Assembly (NCBI GenBank): GCA_022511425.1
Contig: JAFLRO010000019.1
Coordinates: forward strand, 1 to 38,047
DNA length: 38,047 nucleotides
DNA from: Acetatifactor sp.
GTDB lineage: Bacteria > Bacillota > Clostridia > Lachnospirales > Lachnospiraceae
Reading direction: 5' to 3'
Shown here piece by piece: positions 23,401 to 31,778 of the stretch (the first letter of the stretch is position 1; every line of letters starts with the position of its first letter). The notes beneath the pieces were generated by a model. It made no database searches and was not told the origin of the DNA. It saw nothing but the letters and a program-made list of their open reading frames with translations. The position numbers were made by a program, and so were the translations under genes.

Positions 23401-24016
23401 GAGCGATGTTTTCAGGGAAATCCAGTACATGTACATGAGGGGCGAGTCGGTGCAGAAAGTGTGTAAGCTTGCACTGCTGAAATATTATTCAGATAATATC
23501 CAGGAACTGAGAGGTGATACAGAGCGAATCGTGGAGGAACTTCTCAGGGAGCTGATGTCAGAGGGAATCCATCTTGAGTTCTTTAAAGAATTCAGGGGCT
23601 TTACCTGGGTACAGCAGGAACTGGCGGACAAGACGGTCATTGAGTACCGCGCTGATCCCAGGAGCAGAGCCTGCATTCACTATGTGATCACTCATGAAGA
23701 AGGCGGATCTGAAGAGTACATATCAGAGTATATGCGGGAGGTGTACGGCGGGGTATGCTTCAAGGAGTTTATCCTTTTCTTCGGAGAGAGTCTGCAGTAT
23801 TATATCACGGAGGAGAGAGACGGCGAATCCCAGCTGACGGAGAGCGGTACACTGCAAAAAAATGACCATAGCGGCGGTGCGAATGACAGCCGATACCGTC
23901 TGGTCAATGACATCGTAATCAGCAGGACATTACATGACATGGACACCATGGATAATCTGCTGGAGGAGTATTACAGAAAGGATTACCTGAACGGAAGACT
24001 GTTCCAGCTGAAATAA
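20435..24016 (+). CDS. DUF5717-type giant repeat protein
   Basis: The protein has 1193 residues from ATG 20435 (AGGTGAG upstream; GTG 20429 is less likely). There is no signal peptide or membrane segment, so it is probably cytosolic. Residues 1-~115 are a beta-rich domain of Ig-like type (SKIEITLCKGEQYEGSFHIY). From about 130 to 1100 it is an almost unbroken array of helix pairs of TPR-like character (ARLFQAQMLVTEERYNEAGW; LRAYYLYLTTLIHREEKYVD; ELYLRVLHYYYDVDDMRALD), ending in a mixed domain to LNGRLFQLK. This fits the Lachnospiraceae family I know as DUF5717; the name is from memory. The function is unknown. Its size and repeat form suggest a scaffold for the three proteins encoded behind it: the Hsp70/actin-fold protein starts 43 bp later. 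Confidence 0.8.
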   Translation: MQKIIDQILEGNFDYENGSLDFSCSKIEITLCKGEQYEGSFHIYTSPGTITSGTVISSDLRMECMSGEFAGEEEIYYCFHGENLEEGDVVKGNFYIVSNQGEYYIPFVVSVEYKAMESSVGAIKNLFHFANLAKTNWQEAVKLYYSPEFSRIFAGRDSQFADDYRALSTHDGMEQNVEEFLVQVNKKQKVDFLVEESELNLEMGIEFSAEGVAERELTIIRNGWGFTQLFVECRGDFLFTEREMLTDDDFLGNRCRLPVFIDGSRCWKGRSYGEICLYNCYVSLIIPVTVRNEHNTGLNKVELNQKRMTVQLMEFYMAFRMKKIGTATWLKESGALVDRMVTWNENDVTARLFQAQMLVTEERYNEAGWILDHVSELLDKGAGSSTLRAYYLYLTTLIHREEKYVDRVTAEVEQIYHGNDTDWRVAWLLLYLSQDYRKSVTGKWMFLERQFDIGCTSPILYMEAISMINNNPALLRKLGAFELQVVWYGVRQDLLKQETVEQILYLAGKVREFSPVLYHILVKLYSRKNDVRILQEICTLLIKGGRTGDQYFEWYKAGVNAKLRITNLFEYYMMSLNLKEVQELPRTVLMYFSYQTNLDYEHSAYLYDYIVQHADKLTEIYDVYQPRMEQFVLEQIKKEHINRPLANLYNRLLQPGMIDENTCGPLSRLLFAHLIRVEDDRLRKVYVYHPGNLYPAEYTINDRQTWVALYGNNYTIVFEDAWNNRFIRTAEYTLEKLMIPGKYLRMLTPYLQQSPELDLYLCEGDREDGENTEEKLKENIRRSLRVLNAGYAVPELRRELYLRVLHYYYDVDDMRALDEYLTQIPAAELTVEERSSVIQYMVLRGHYELARTWLEEYGPYFIDPKVLVRLISPLMQKNNMIEDPILTAAAVYAFSREKYDGTVLQYLSMYYRGMTKNMRDIWKAARSFDVECYRLSETILMQMLYSGAFVGEKMEIFHYYVSQGAKPEVEEAFLAQCAFDYFVRQRVTESDVFREIQYMYMRGESVQKVCKLALLKYYSDNIQELRGDTERIVEELLRELMSEGIHLEFFKEFRGFTWVQQELADKTVIEYRADPRSRACIHYVITHEEGGSEEYISEYMREVYGGVCFKEFILFFGESLQYYITEERDGESQLTESGTLQKNDHSGGANDSRYRLVNDIVISRTLHDMDTMDNLLEEYYRKDYLNGRLFQLK

Positions 24017-24058
24017 GGACGGGTTCATAGCCGCGTTGACGGCAGAATGTGAGGAGAG

Positions 24059-25348
24059 ATGGGCTTATTTGGCAGTGATAAGTTAATACTGGGATATGAT
24101 TTGGGCAACGAGTACTGTCAGATCAGCTATGCCTTCTCGGATTCCGGGGAGGTGGAGACGCTTTCCCAGGTGGCGGGAGCACAGAGCTACAATATTCCAG
24201 CTGTGTTGTGCAAACGAACGGGAGTGAACCAGTGGTTCTACGGGAAGGATGCCCTGCGATATGCGGAGGAAAATCAAGGTATTTTGGTTGACAATCTGTT
24301 GGGGCAGGCTCTGGATGGCGAACCTGTCATCATTGAGGGTGAAAGCTTTGAGCCGGTGGCGCTTCTGGCTCTGTTTTTCAAGAGAAGCCTGGGGCTTTTG
24401 ACTCAGGTAGCTTCATCAGAGCGGATCGGCGCCCTGATGATCACCTGTGAGATGGTGGACAGCCGGGTACTGGAAGTGTTGAACCGCATGATTGCGGCAG
24501 TTCATCTGAAGACGGACAAAGTGGCATTTCAGAGCCATACGGAGAGTTATTATAACTATATGTTAAAACAGCCGCAGGAGTTGTGGACGAACCGTTCCAT
24601 GCTGCTTGATTATCGCAGCAGCTGTGTTCGGGTATACCGCATGGAATGCAACAGGAGAACCACGCCGGTGGTGGTATTTATTGAAGAGGATGTACACCCG
24701 TTTTACCTCTGGGAACCACTGCCTGAGGAAGAACCAGCGCGGGAGAAGCGGATTGAGGAGATGGACAGAGCTTTGCTTCGGATAGCAGAGGATGCCATGA
24801 TGTCTCAAGTGGAGAGCGTATATCTGATCGGCGACGGCTTTGAACAGGAGTGGATGAGGGAATCTCTGAGGTATCTCTGTAAGGGACATCGGGTTTTTCA
24901 GGGGAATAACCTGTTCAGCAAAGGAGCATGTTATGGGATGCAGGAACGCCTGAACCTCAGTGAGACGGGAAAGGAGCATGTGTTCCTGGGCCGGGATAAG
25001 CTGAAGGCAAATGTTGGCATGCAGATACTCAGACAGGGAGAGGAATCATATTATGCCCTGCTGGATGCCGGCGTCAACTGGTACGAAGCAGATTGTACCC
25101 TGGAATTCTATATTCGAGACGGCAATGAGATTACCCTGCGGGTAATGCCCCTGACCGGAAAGAACGGCAAGGAGGCAAAGATTATCCTTGAAGATTTCCC
25201 GGGCAATATCGCCAGACTGCGGGCGCACTTTTATCTGGAGGCGGAGAATCTGCTTGTGATAGAGGTCCATGATTTGGGATTCGGGGAATTTCGGGCATCT
25301 TCCAGGCATATCTGGCAGGAGAGGATAGAGCTTTATTCCCGCGAGTAA
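24059..25348 (+). CDS. Degenerate Hsp70/actin-fold protein (DUF5716-like)
   Basis: The 429-residue protein starts at ATG 24059 behind GAGGAG. The N-terminus LILGYDLGNEYCQISY (residues 9-24) is a phosphate-1-like loop as in DnaK, with D14 retained. FYGKDALRYAEEN (60-72) matches the following DnaK segment. LLDYRSSCVRVYR (182-194) stands at phosphate 2 with the Asp kept but the glycines gone. VYLIGDGFEQEWMRESL (254-270) and LFSKGACYGM (285-294) resemble the adenosine motif. The C-terminal ~130 residues are a beta-rich domain like a substrate-binding part. It may bind nucleotide weakly or not at all. The association with the giant repeat protein and a TPR protein suggests a chaperone-like or cytoskeletal complex. 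I believe the family is DUF5716, but this is not checked. Confidence 0.75.
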   Translation: MGLFGSDKLILGYDLGNEYCQISYAFSDSGEVETLSQVAGAQSYNIPAVLCKRTGVNQWFYGKDALRYAEENQGILVDNLLGQALDGEPVIIEGESFEPVALLALFFKRSLGLLTQVASSERIGALMITCEMVDSRVLEVLNRMIAAVHLKTDKVAFQSHTESYYNYMLKQPQELWTNRSMLLDYRSSCVRVYRMECNRRTTPVVVFIEEDVHPFYLWEPLPEEEPAREKRIEEMDRALLRIAEDAMMSQVESVYLIGDGFEQEWMRESLRYLCKGHRVFQGNNLFSKGACYGMQERLNLSETGKEHVFLGRDKLKANVGMQILRQGEESYYALLDAGVNWYEADCTLEFYIRDGNEITLRVMPLTGKNGKEAKIILEDFPGNIARLRAHFYLEAENLLVIEVHDLGFGEFRASSRHIWQERIELYSRE

Positions 25349-25360
25349 AGAGCTAGGCGA

Positions 25361-25374
25361 CCGTGCTTGCACGG
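25361..25374 (+). repeat. Short intergenic hairpin in the DUF5717 operon
   Basis: CCGTGC-TT-GCACGG lies 13 bp after the Hsp70-like gene. No T-run follows, so it is more likely an RNA-stability or attenuation element than a terminator. Confidence 0.45.
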
Positions 25375-25431
25375 ATATTTGACTGAGGTGGTTATTGACA
25401 ATTGCTGCTTAGGCGGCAGGTAGGAGCTGTT

Positions 25432-26286
25432 ATGCGCGTCAGTGTATGTGTGGGTGATTATGCAAAAACTCCATATTGTATCCCGGGACTGGAAATGAAT
25501 GTGTATTGCCTGGAGGAGTTAAGTTACTGCTTGAAGGAGAACGCTTTTCTGCTGGATCTGTCACTGATGAATGACGGACTGCTGCACTGGATTGATCAGG
25601 AGTGCGGTCAAAAGGAACTGACCAGAGCACTGTACCCCCTGATACACAGGCAGGGTTCTTTGAGTGCTTTTGTGGGCATGGTACTGAATTATACGGGACT
25701 GTACAATGAGACGGAGACCCGGGAGGTGGAACAGATCCTGAAGCAGGGTGCCGGCTTAAGCCGTATTGAAAAGCGCAAGAGTCAGGTGGATTATCTGGTG
25801 AAAAAGAAGAAATATATGGCAGCTATTCGTGAATATGATAATCTGATAGCGAAATGGCGAGAATTAGAAAAAAAAGAGGAACCTCTTCCGGCGGTGAGTT
25901 GTCTGTCAGCCATCCTGCACAACAAAGGAGTGGCGCTGGCAGGGCTTATGCTCTATGACAGAGCGGCGGAGTGTTTTCTGGCAGCCTACGAGACGGTTCA
26001 GGATCCGGATTGCTACCGGGATTATCTGGCTGCTAAGCGGATGACACTCTCCGAGGAGGAATATGTGGGCTTTGCTGCGGAGCAGGCGGAGGATTACGGG
26101 CATACTCTGGAGCTGGAGAAGGATCTGGAACAGATTCTAAATGAGTGGGAGCAGCAGCCTGAGTATCTGTTGCTGTACAACCGCCGGGAAAGGCGAAACG
26201 GTGTCGACAGACAGAGTTATTATGCCGAGGGTGACAGGATGATCCAGACTTTGAAAGACAGTTATCGCAGCTGCGTGAGCATTTGA
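25432..26286 (+). CDS. TPR-like helical protein of the DUF5717 operon
   Basis: ATG 25432 is chosen because of TAGGAG at 25421-25426, giving 284 residues. Residues 1-60 are a small mixed domain (MRVSVCVGDYAKTPYCIPGL). The rest is helical with TPR-like pairs (KKKYMAAIREYDNLIAKWRE; LHNKGVALAGLMLYDRAAEC followed by FLAAYETV). No catalytic motif is seen. The stop overlaps the region of the next gene's start, so the two are translated together. It probably bridges the cytosolic scaffold and the coiled-coil membrane protein that follows. That is inference from order and architecture. Confidence 0.8.
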   Translation: MRVSVCVGDYAKTPYCIPGLEMNVYCLEELSYCLKENAFLLDLSLMNDGLLHWIDQECGQKELTRALYPLIHRQGSLSAFVGMVLNYTGLYNETETREVEQILKQGAGLSRIEKRKSQVDYLVKKKKYMAAIREYDNLIAKWRELEKKEEPLPAVSCLSAILHNKGVALAGLMLYDRAAECFLAAYETVQDPDCYRDYLAAKRMTLSEEEYVGFAAEQAEDYGHTLELEKDLEQILNEWEQQPEYLLLYNRRERRNGVDRQSYYAEGDRMIQTLKDSYRSCVSI

Positions 26287-26300
26287 TGGGAGTATTGTCA

Positions 26301-27464
26301 ATGGGATTTTGGAAGAAACTTTTTAGACGAGGCGCGCAAAAGGAGCCTGCAGAGCAGGATTTCGAGAATGTGGTCAATATCCGAAATGAGGTTGATTTGT
26401 CAGATGACGAGCAGAGAAGGCAGTATGTGACGGATTGCCTGGAGCAGGCAGCCGAGGCCACCAAGGAAATAAATCTTCTGGGGGGCGAGTATTCTCGGGT
26501 GACGGCATATTTGACCGATATGGAAGAGATTGAGGCGCTGCCTTCTGAGGAACGGGAAGCCTTGAACAGTATAGCTAGGCGGATGGTGGCTCTGAGCCGG
26601 GAGCGGGAGCGGTATAAGGATAAGAAGAACCGCATGAAGGATTCGGATTATTACCGGATACGTCAGCAGGAGAATGAGATTCAGGAGGGTATCGATAAGC
26701 TGAAGGAGTGCGAGAACTATGGGGATATGGTAAAACAGGACATGCAGCGTCTGGAGAGGGAGCGCCATGCTTATGCCTACCGCAGGGGGGAGCTTGAAAG
26801 CATGCTGAACAATCTGCGGGGAATGGCTGTAATCTTTTTGGTGGCTCTGGCAGCCTGCTTAGTGATGCTTTTGGTACTGCAGTTTGGCTTTGAGATGAAC
26901 GCGCAGGTGGGATATATTATCTCTGTGGGGGCGGCAGTCATAGCTATCGCTGTGCTATGGGCAAAATACACCGATGCGGAGCGGGAGAAACGCAGGGTGG
27001 AGCGGGCAGTCAACAAGCTGATCCTGTTGCAGAACAAGGTGAAGATTCGGTTCGTGAATAACAGCAATCTTCAGGAATATCTTCGTATCAAGTACAGCAC
27101 AGACAGTGCGGCAGCGCTGGAGAAACTTTGGAAACAGTACACCCAGGAGAAGGAGGAGCGAAAGGAGTACGCGGAAGCAGAAGCTAAGCTGGATTACTAC
27201 CAGAAGCAGCTTCAGGCAAGGATGGCAAATTATCATGTTACAGCTCCGGACAGATGGGTGAATCAGCCAGGGGCACTGTTAGACAAGCGGGAGATGGTGG
27301 AAATGCGACATGAATTGATCCTGCGTCGCCAGGCTCTCAGAAAGCAATTGGACTACAACAACGGTCTGGCAGAGGACTCCCGGAAGGAAATCATGGACAT
27401 TGTGAAACGATATCCTGCCTATGCTGCGGAAATCATGGAAATGGTGGATAAATATGAAGACTGA
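26301..27464 (+). CDS. Coiled-coil protein with two central transmembrane segments
   Basis: ATG 26301 is supported by GGGAG eight bases upstream. An ATG at 26286 lacks such a site. The 387-residue protein has a basic start (GFWKKLFRRG), a long charged coiled coil (~30-170, rich in E, R and K), two hydrophobic segments (174-195, MAVIFLVALAACLVMLLVLQ; and 203-221, VGYIISVGAAVIAIAVLW), and a second coiled coil to the end. Both ends would face the cytosol, with only ~8 residues outside. It would anchor the operon's soluble proteins to the membrane. No family is known to me. Confidence 0.82.
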   Translation: MGFWKKLFRRGAQKEPAEQDFENVVNIRNEVDLSDDEQRRQYVTDCLEQAAEATKEINLLGGEYSRVTAYLTDMEEIEALPSEEREALNSIARRMVALSRERERYKDKKNRMKDSDYYRIRQQENEIQEGIDKLKECENYGDMVKQDMQRLERERHAYAYRRGELESMLNNLRGMAVIFLVALAACLVMLLVLQFGFEMNAQVGYIISVGAAVIAIAVLWAKYTDAEREKRRVERAVNKLILLQNKVKIRFVNNSNLQEYLRIKYSTDSAAALEKLWKQYTQEKEERKEYAEAEAKLDYYQKQLQARMANYHVTAPDRWVNQPGALLDKREMVEMRHELILRRQALRKQLDYNNGLAEDSRKEIMDIVKRYPAYAAEIMEMVDKYED

Positions 27465-27491
27465 GGGCGAGTACGGAACGTCACTAGACTA

Positions 27492-27520
27492 TTGATTTAT
27501 AGGGGGCAATAAGATATAAT
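27492..27520 (+). promoter_or_regulatory. Promoter of purC
   Basis: TTGATT (27492-27497), a 17-bp spacer and a perfect TATAAT (27515-27520). The ~90-nt leader contains AATGAGC-TT-GCTCATT (27537-27552) and TGCCCGC/GCGGGCA (27588-27605), the latter five bases before the ribosome site. Confidence 0.75.
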
Positions 27521-27618
27521 GAGCGTTAGCAAGAAGAATGAGCTTGCTCATTCGGCGATAATAGGGAGCGCAATGGAAGACAATGGATGCCCGCCAGAGC
27601 GGGCAGGGAGGTATAAGC

Positions 27619-28323
27619 ATGAAGAAACTGGAACAGCTCTATGAAGGCAAGGCAAAAAAGGTTTTTTTGACTGATGATCCCGATGTCCTGATCGTGGATT
27701 ACAAGGATGATGCCACTGCATTTAACGGAGAGAAGAAGGGAACTATTGTTGGCAAGGGTGTGATCAACAATAAGATGACCAATCACGTGTTTAAACTGCT
27801 GGAGAAGGAGGGGGTGCCCACTCACTTTATTGAGGAGCTCAGCGATAGAGAGACCGCCGTAAAGCGTGTGGAAATCGTGCCTTTAGAGGTGATTATCCGT
27901 AATGTGGCAGCAGGCAGCTTTTCCAAGAGACTGGGAGTTCCTGAGGGAACACCTTTCACTGAGCCTACCATCGAGTTTTCCTATAAGAATGATGAGCTGG
28001 GTGATCCCCTGATCAACGATTACTTTGCAAGGGCGTTGGATCTAGCTACCTGGGAGGAGATTGAGACCATAAAGAAGTACGCCTTTAAGGTGAATGAAGT
28101 GTTGAAGGCATATTTCCTTCAGGCAGGCATTAAGCTCATTGACTTTAAGATTGAATTCGGCCGCTATCACGGTGAGATCATTCTGGCGGATGAGACTTCT
28201 CCCGATACCTGCCGTCTCTGGGATGTAAATACCAACGAAAAGCTGGACAAGGATCGTTTCCGCCGTGATCTTGGCAATGTGGAGGAAGCGTACAACGAGG
28301 TGTTTAAGCGTTTGGGATTATAA
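27619..28323 (+). CDS. purC: Phosphoribosylaminoimidazole-succinocarboxamide synthase (SAICAR synthase)
   Basis: This enzyme joins CAIR and aspartate with ATP to give SAICAR, in purine biosynthesis in the cytosol. From ATG 27619 (AGGGAGGT upstream; an ATG at 27583 lacks a site) it has 234 residues, the normal length. The signatures are all present: [10 protein letters not shown] (6-15), an ATP-binding region [15 protein letters not shown], the family pattern [19 protein letters not shown] and [11 protein letters not shown]. It has its own promoter and is followed by purF 106 bp later, so the purine genes form a run purC-purF-(small gene)-purB-purF paralogue. Confidence 0.97.
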   Translation: MKKLEQLYEGKAKKVFLTDDPDVLIVDYKDDATAFNGEKKGTIVGKGVINNKMTNHVFKLLEKEGVPTHFIEELSDRETAVKRVEIVPLEVIIRNVAAGSFSKRLGVPEGTPFTEPTIEFSYKNDELGDPLINDYFARALDLATWEEIETIKKYAFKVNEVLKAYFLQAGIKLIDFKIEFGRYHGEIILADETSPDTCRLWDVNTNEKLDKDRFRRDLGNVEEAYNEVFKRLGL

Positions 28324-28332
28324 AAGAAACTT

Positions 28333-28407
28333 AGGCAAAGGCGCCGGATCCGTGGGGATTCTGCGCCCTTGCGGAAATGATACGGACCACGTGTTTTTGC
28401 CTTTTTA
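28333..28407 (+). other. Foldable purC-purF intergenic segment
   Basis: AGGCAAA (28333-28339) can pair with TTTGCCT (28396-28402), followed by TTTTTAAATT, and shorter pairs (GGCGC/GCGCC) lie inside. It could be a terminator with a long stem or an attenuator controlling purF. It does not match the guanine or PRPP riboswitch cores as I know them. Confidence 0.4.
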
Positions 28408-28429
28408 AATTAGAAAGGTGAGAAAATCA

Positions 28430-29878
28430 GTGATCAGTCAGATTTATGTTCAGACGGAGGAAAACGACAAGCTGCGGGAAGAGTGCGGCGTCTTTGGCGC
28501 CTACGACTTTGATGGTGGGGATGTGTCCTCTGCCATTTATTATGGTCTGTTAGCGCTTCAGCACAGAGGGCAGGAAAGCTGCGGTATTGCTGTCAGTGAC
28601 ACAAGCGGCCCTAAGGGCAAGGTTCTGTCTTCCAAGGATATGGGGTTGGTGAATGAGGCATTTACCCCCGAGCACCTTGAGAAGTTGAAGGGTGACATCG
28701 GTGTGGGCCATGTGCGCTATTCCACCGCCGGAAGTTCCACACGTGAAAATGCCCAGCCGCTGGTACTCAATTATGTCAAAGGCACTTTAGGCCTGGCACA
28801 CAACGGCAACCTGATCAATGCACCGGAGCTCAGGCGCGAGCTTGAGTACACCGGAGCAATTTTCCAGACCACTATTGATTCCGAGGTCATCGCTTATCAT
28901 ATTGCAAGGGAGCGCCTGAACTCAAAGACAGTGGAGGAAGCTGTGGGCAGGGCAATGACGAAGATCAGGGGGGCATACTCCCTGGTGATCATGTCACCCA
29001 GAAAGCTCATCGGCGCCAGAGATCCCTTTGGTTTTCGGCCGTTGTGTATCGGTAAGCGGGATAACACATGGCTGTTGGCCAGTGAGAGCTGTGCCCTGGA
29101 CACTATAGGTGCAGAGTTTGTCCGGGATGTGCGTCCCGGAGAGATTGTCACGATCTCACCCGAAAAAGGCCTGGAGTCCTTTATGAGCCATACCCTTCCT
29201 CCGGAAGAACAGGCTCGATGTGTCTTTGAATACATATATTTCGCACGTCCGGACAGTATTCTGGATGATGTCAGCGTATATCATTTCCGGCTTATGGCAG
29301 GTAAGTATCTTGCCATGGATTCGCCTGTGGAAGCCGACCTTGTGGTGGGAGTGCCTGAGTCCGGCAACTGTGCAGCTCTGGGTTATTCTCTTCAGTCCGG
29401 TATTCCTTACGGAACAGCCTTTGTGAAAAACACATATGTGGGGCGCACTTTCATCAAGCCCAAGCAGAAAAGCCGCGAGAGCAGTGTGCAGGTAAAGCTA
29501 AATCCCATCCGGGAGGCAGTGGAGGGAAAGCGGATCATTATGATCGACGATTCCATCGTCCGGGGTACTACTTCCGACCGCATTGTCCGCATGCTTCGCG
29601 AAGCCGGGGCAAAAGAGGTTCATATGCGCGTCAGTTCCCCGCCTTTTCTGTGGCCTTGTTATTTTGGAACCGATGTACCTGCCAGAGAGCAGCTCATAGC
29701 CTACAACCGGGATGTGCCGGAGATCTGCCGCATGATAGGAACGGATACATTGGCTTATCTGAGGTTGGAGCGGCTTCAGGAAATCATGGGGGACAAGCAC
29801 TTGTGTACAGGATGTTTTACCGGGAAGTACCCTATGGAGCCGCCTGTTGAGGATATTCGCGGGGAATTTGAGATGTAG
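28430..29878 (+). CDS. purF: Amidophosphoribosyltransferase
   Basis: This enzyme makes 5-phosphoribosylamine from PRPP and glutamine, the first step of purine synthesis. GTG 28430 (AAAGGTGAG upstream) gives 482 residues. As in Bacillus subtilis PurF there is a propeptide, here 18 residues, before the nucleophile Cys19 in CGVFG. The glutaminase domain has LQHRGQESCG, HVRYSTAG and HNGNL. The PRPP loop is IIMIDDSIVRGTTSDRI. The four Fe-S cluster cysteines are recognisable in ARCVFEY, LWPCYFG and LCTGCFTG. All sites look intact, so this is the working enzyme, unlike the paralogue at 31779. Confidence 0.97.
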   Translation: MISQIYVQTEENDKLREECGVFGAYDFDGGDVSSAIYYGLLALQHRGQESCGIAVSDTSGPKGKVLSSKDMGLVNEAFTPEHLEKLKGDIGVGHVRYSTAGSSTRENAQPLVLNYVKGTLGLAHNGNLINAPELRRELEYTGAIFQTTIDSEVIAYHIARERLNSKTVEEAVGRAMTKIRGAYSLVIMSPRKLIGARDPFGFRPLCIGKRDNTWLLASESCALDTIGAEFVRDVRPGEIVTISPEKGLESFMSHTLPPEEQARCVFEYIYFARPDSILDDVSVYHFRLMAGKYLAMDSPVEADLVVGVPESGNCAALGYSLQSGIPYGTAFVKNTYVGRTFIKPKQKSRESSVQVKLNPIREAVEGKRIIMIDDSIVRGTTSDRIVRMLREAGAKEVHMRVSSPPFLWPCYFGTDVPAREQLIAYNRDVPEICRMIGTDTLAYLRLERLQEIMGDKHLCTGCFTGKYPMEPPVEDIRGEFEM

Positions 29879-29959
29879 GGTGAAGACTATGTCATTTAGC
29901 TCGATTGTGATTTGCGTAGGTAGTCCTATAAAAATCGCATAAAAGGAGGAAAAGACATA

Positions 29960-30151
29960 TTGAATAGATTACGTTTAATGAGTATTATATTTATCTTTAT
30001 CGCAATTATTGCGTTCATACCTTTGACCATAGAGATCTTTGGAGATATGAACCTTAATGTTATAAAAATTTCTGCAAGCATTATGTTGGTCGGGTTAATT
30101 AGTAGCTGTATATGTTCGTTTATCAGAGCTATTGGTGAACTAAAAGGATAA
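29960..30151 (+). CDS. Small two-helix membrane protein
   Basis: TTG 29960 is preceded by AAAAGGAGGAAAA at 29940-29952. The 63 residues form two hydrophobic helices (7-26, MSIIFIFIAIIAFIPLTIEI; and 36-57, VIKISASIMLVGLISSCICS) with a short polar end. No family is recognised. It is more AT-rich than the purine genes that surround it, so it may be an inserted or fast-evolving gene. The strong ribosome site is the main support. Confidence 0.6.
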   Translation: MNRLRLMSIIFIFIAIIAFIPLTIEIFGDMNLNVIKISASIMLVGLISSCICSFIRAIGELKG

Positions 30152-30223
30152 ATGAACACCATACAGCAACACAAAAAATGAAACACGAATCTAGTTGTAT
30201 TGAAGTTGAAGGAGATTATTTCA

Positions 30224-31675
30224 ATGAGTACGGACAGATACCAAAGTCCCCTTTCTGAGCGTTATGCCAGCAAGGAGATGCAGTACATTTTTTCACCGGA
30301 CATGAAATTTCGCACCTGGCGCAGGCTTTGGATTGCTTTGGCTGAGACAGAAAAAGAGCTGGGTTTAAGTCAGAACGGCGTTCCTGTCATCACTGACGAG
30401 CAGATTGCGGAATTGAAGGCTCATGCTGAGGACATCAACTATGATGTGGCTAAGGCCCGTGAAAAGGAAGTGCGTCACGATGTGATGAGCCATGTCTATG
30501 CATACGGACAGCAGTGTCCAAAGGCGGCTGGTATTATCCACCTGGGAGCAACCTCCTGTTATGTGGGCGATAATACGGACATCATTGTCATGACAGAAGC
30601 CCTGAAACTGGTGAAAAAGAAGCTGGTGAACGTAATTTCTGAGCTGGCTGATTTTGCAGAAAAGTATAAGGCTCAACCCACTCTTGCATTCACTCATTTC
30701 CAACCCGCTCAGCCCACTACTGTGGGAAAGCGCGCTACTCTGTGGCTGCAGGAGTTCTATCTTGACCTGGAAGATCTGGATCATGTACTCTCTACCATGA
30801 AGCTGTTAGGCTCCAAGGGAACTACAGGCACCCAGGCTTCTTTTCTGGAGCTCTTTGACGGTGATCAGGAGACGATAGATAAGATTGACCCTATGATTGC
30901 TGAGAAAATGGGTTTTAAGGAGTGTTATCCTGTGTCGGGACAAACATATTCCCGCAAGATTGACACGAGGGTTGCCAATGTACTGGCAGGTATTGCAGCC
31001 TCCGCGCATAAGATGAGCAATGATATCCGCCTGCTTCAGCATCTGAAGGAGGTGGAGGAACCTTTCGAGAAGAGCCAGATTGGTTCCTCGGCAATGGCGT
31101 ATAAGAGAAATCCCATGAGAAGTGAGCGCATTGCTTCTCTGTCCAGATATGTGATGGTGGATGCCCTGAATCCCGCTATCACGTCAGCTACCCAGTGGTT
31201 TGAGAGAACCCTGGACGACTCCGCCAACAAGCGTCTTTCCATTCCCGAGGGTTTCCTTGCTGTGGATGGCATTCTGGACTTGTGCCTGAATGTGGTAGAC
31301 GGGCTGGTGGTGTATCCCAAGGTTATTGAAAAACATTTAAGGAGCGAACTGCCCTTCATGGCAACGGAAAATATCATGATGGATGCTGTAAAGAACGGCG
31401 GCAACCGTCAGGAGCTCCACGAGCGCATCAGGGAGCTTTCCATGGAGGCCGGCCGGAATGTGAAGGTGGAGGGAAAGGAAAACAATCTGCTGGAGCTGAT
31501 TGCAGCGGATCCCGCATTCAACATGACTCTGGAGGAGCTGCAAAAGACCATGGAGCCCGAGAGATATGTGGGGCGTTCCAAGGAGCAGGTGGAGGCATTT
31601 CTGTCCGGTGTGATCAGGCCGCTGCTTGAGGAGAATGAAGAACTGCTGGGACTGAAGGCGGAGATCAATGTATAG
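30224..31675 (+). CDS. purB: Adenylosuccinate lyase
   Basis: This enzyme splits SAICAR to AICAR and adenylosuccinate to AMP, releasing fumarate. ATG 30224 (GAAGGAGA upstream) gives 483 residues, typical of the longer PurB type. Superfamily regions: conserved region 1 near HLGATSCYVGDNTD, the TLAFTHFQPAQPTTVGKR segment with the catalytic histidine, and the signature GSSAMAYKRNPMRSERI on the flexible loop. The next gene, 103 bp on, is the second PurF-like protein. Confidence 0.97.
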   Translation: MSTDRYQSPLSERYASKEMQYIFSPDMKFRTWRRLWIALAETEKELGLSQNGVPVITDEQIAELKAHAEDINYDVAKAREKEVRHDVMSHVYAYGQQCPKAAGIIHLGATSCYVGDNTDIIVMTEALKLVKKKLVNVISELADFAEKYKAQPTLAFTHFQPAQPTTVGKRATLWLQEFYLDLEDLDHVLSTMKLLGSKGTTGTQASFLELFDGDQETIDKIDPMIAEKMGFKECYPVSGQTYSRKIDTRVANVLAGIAASAHKMSNDIRLLQHLKEVEEPFEKSQIGSSAMAYKRNPMRSERIASLSRYVMVDALNPAITSATQWFERTLDDSANKRLSIPEGFLAVDGILDLCLNVVDGLVVYPKVIEKHLRSELPFMATENIMMDAVKNGGNRQELHERIRELSMEAGRNVKVEGKENNLLELIAADPAFNMTLEELQKTMEPERYVGRSKEQVEAFLSGVIRPLLEENEELLGLKAEINV

Positions 31676-31778
31676 CAAGGAATTGGTTCACTCTGGCGAG
31701 TAATGTGGCGGACAGCCGTGTTTGTATGTGTATTTGATTTTAACAGACTGACCATAAGACCTGAAAAGGAGAAAATAA

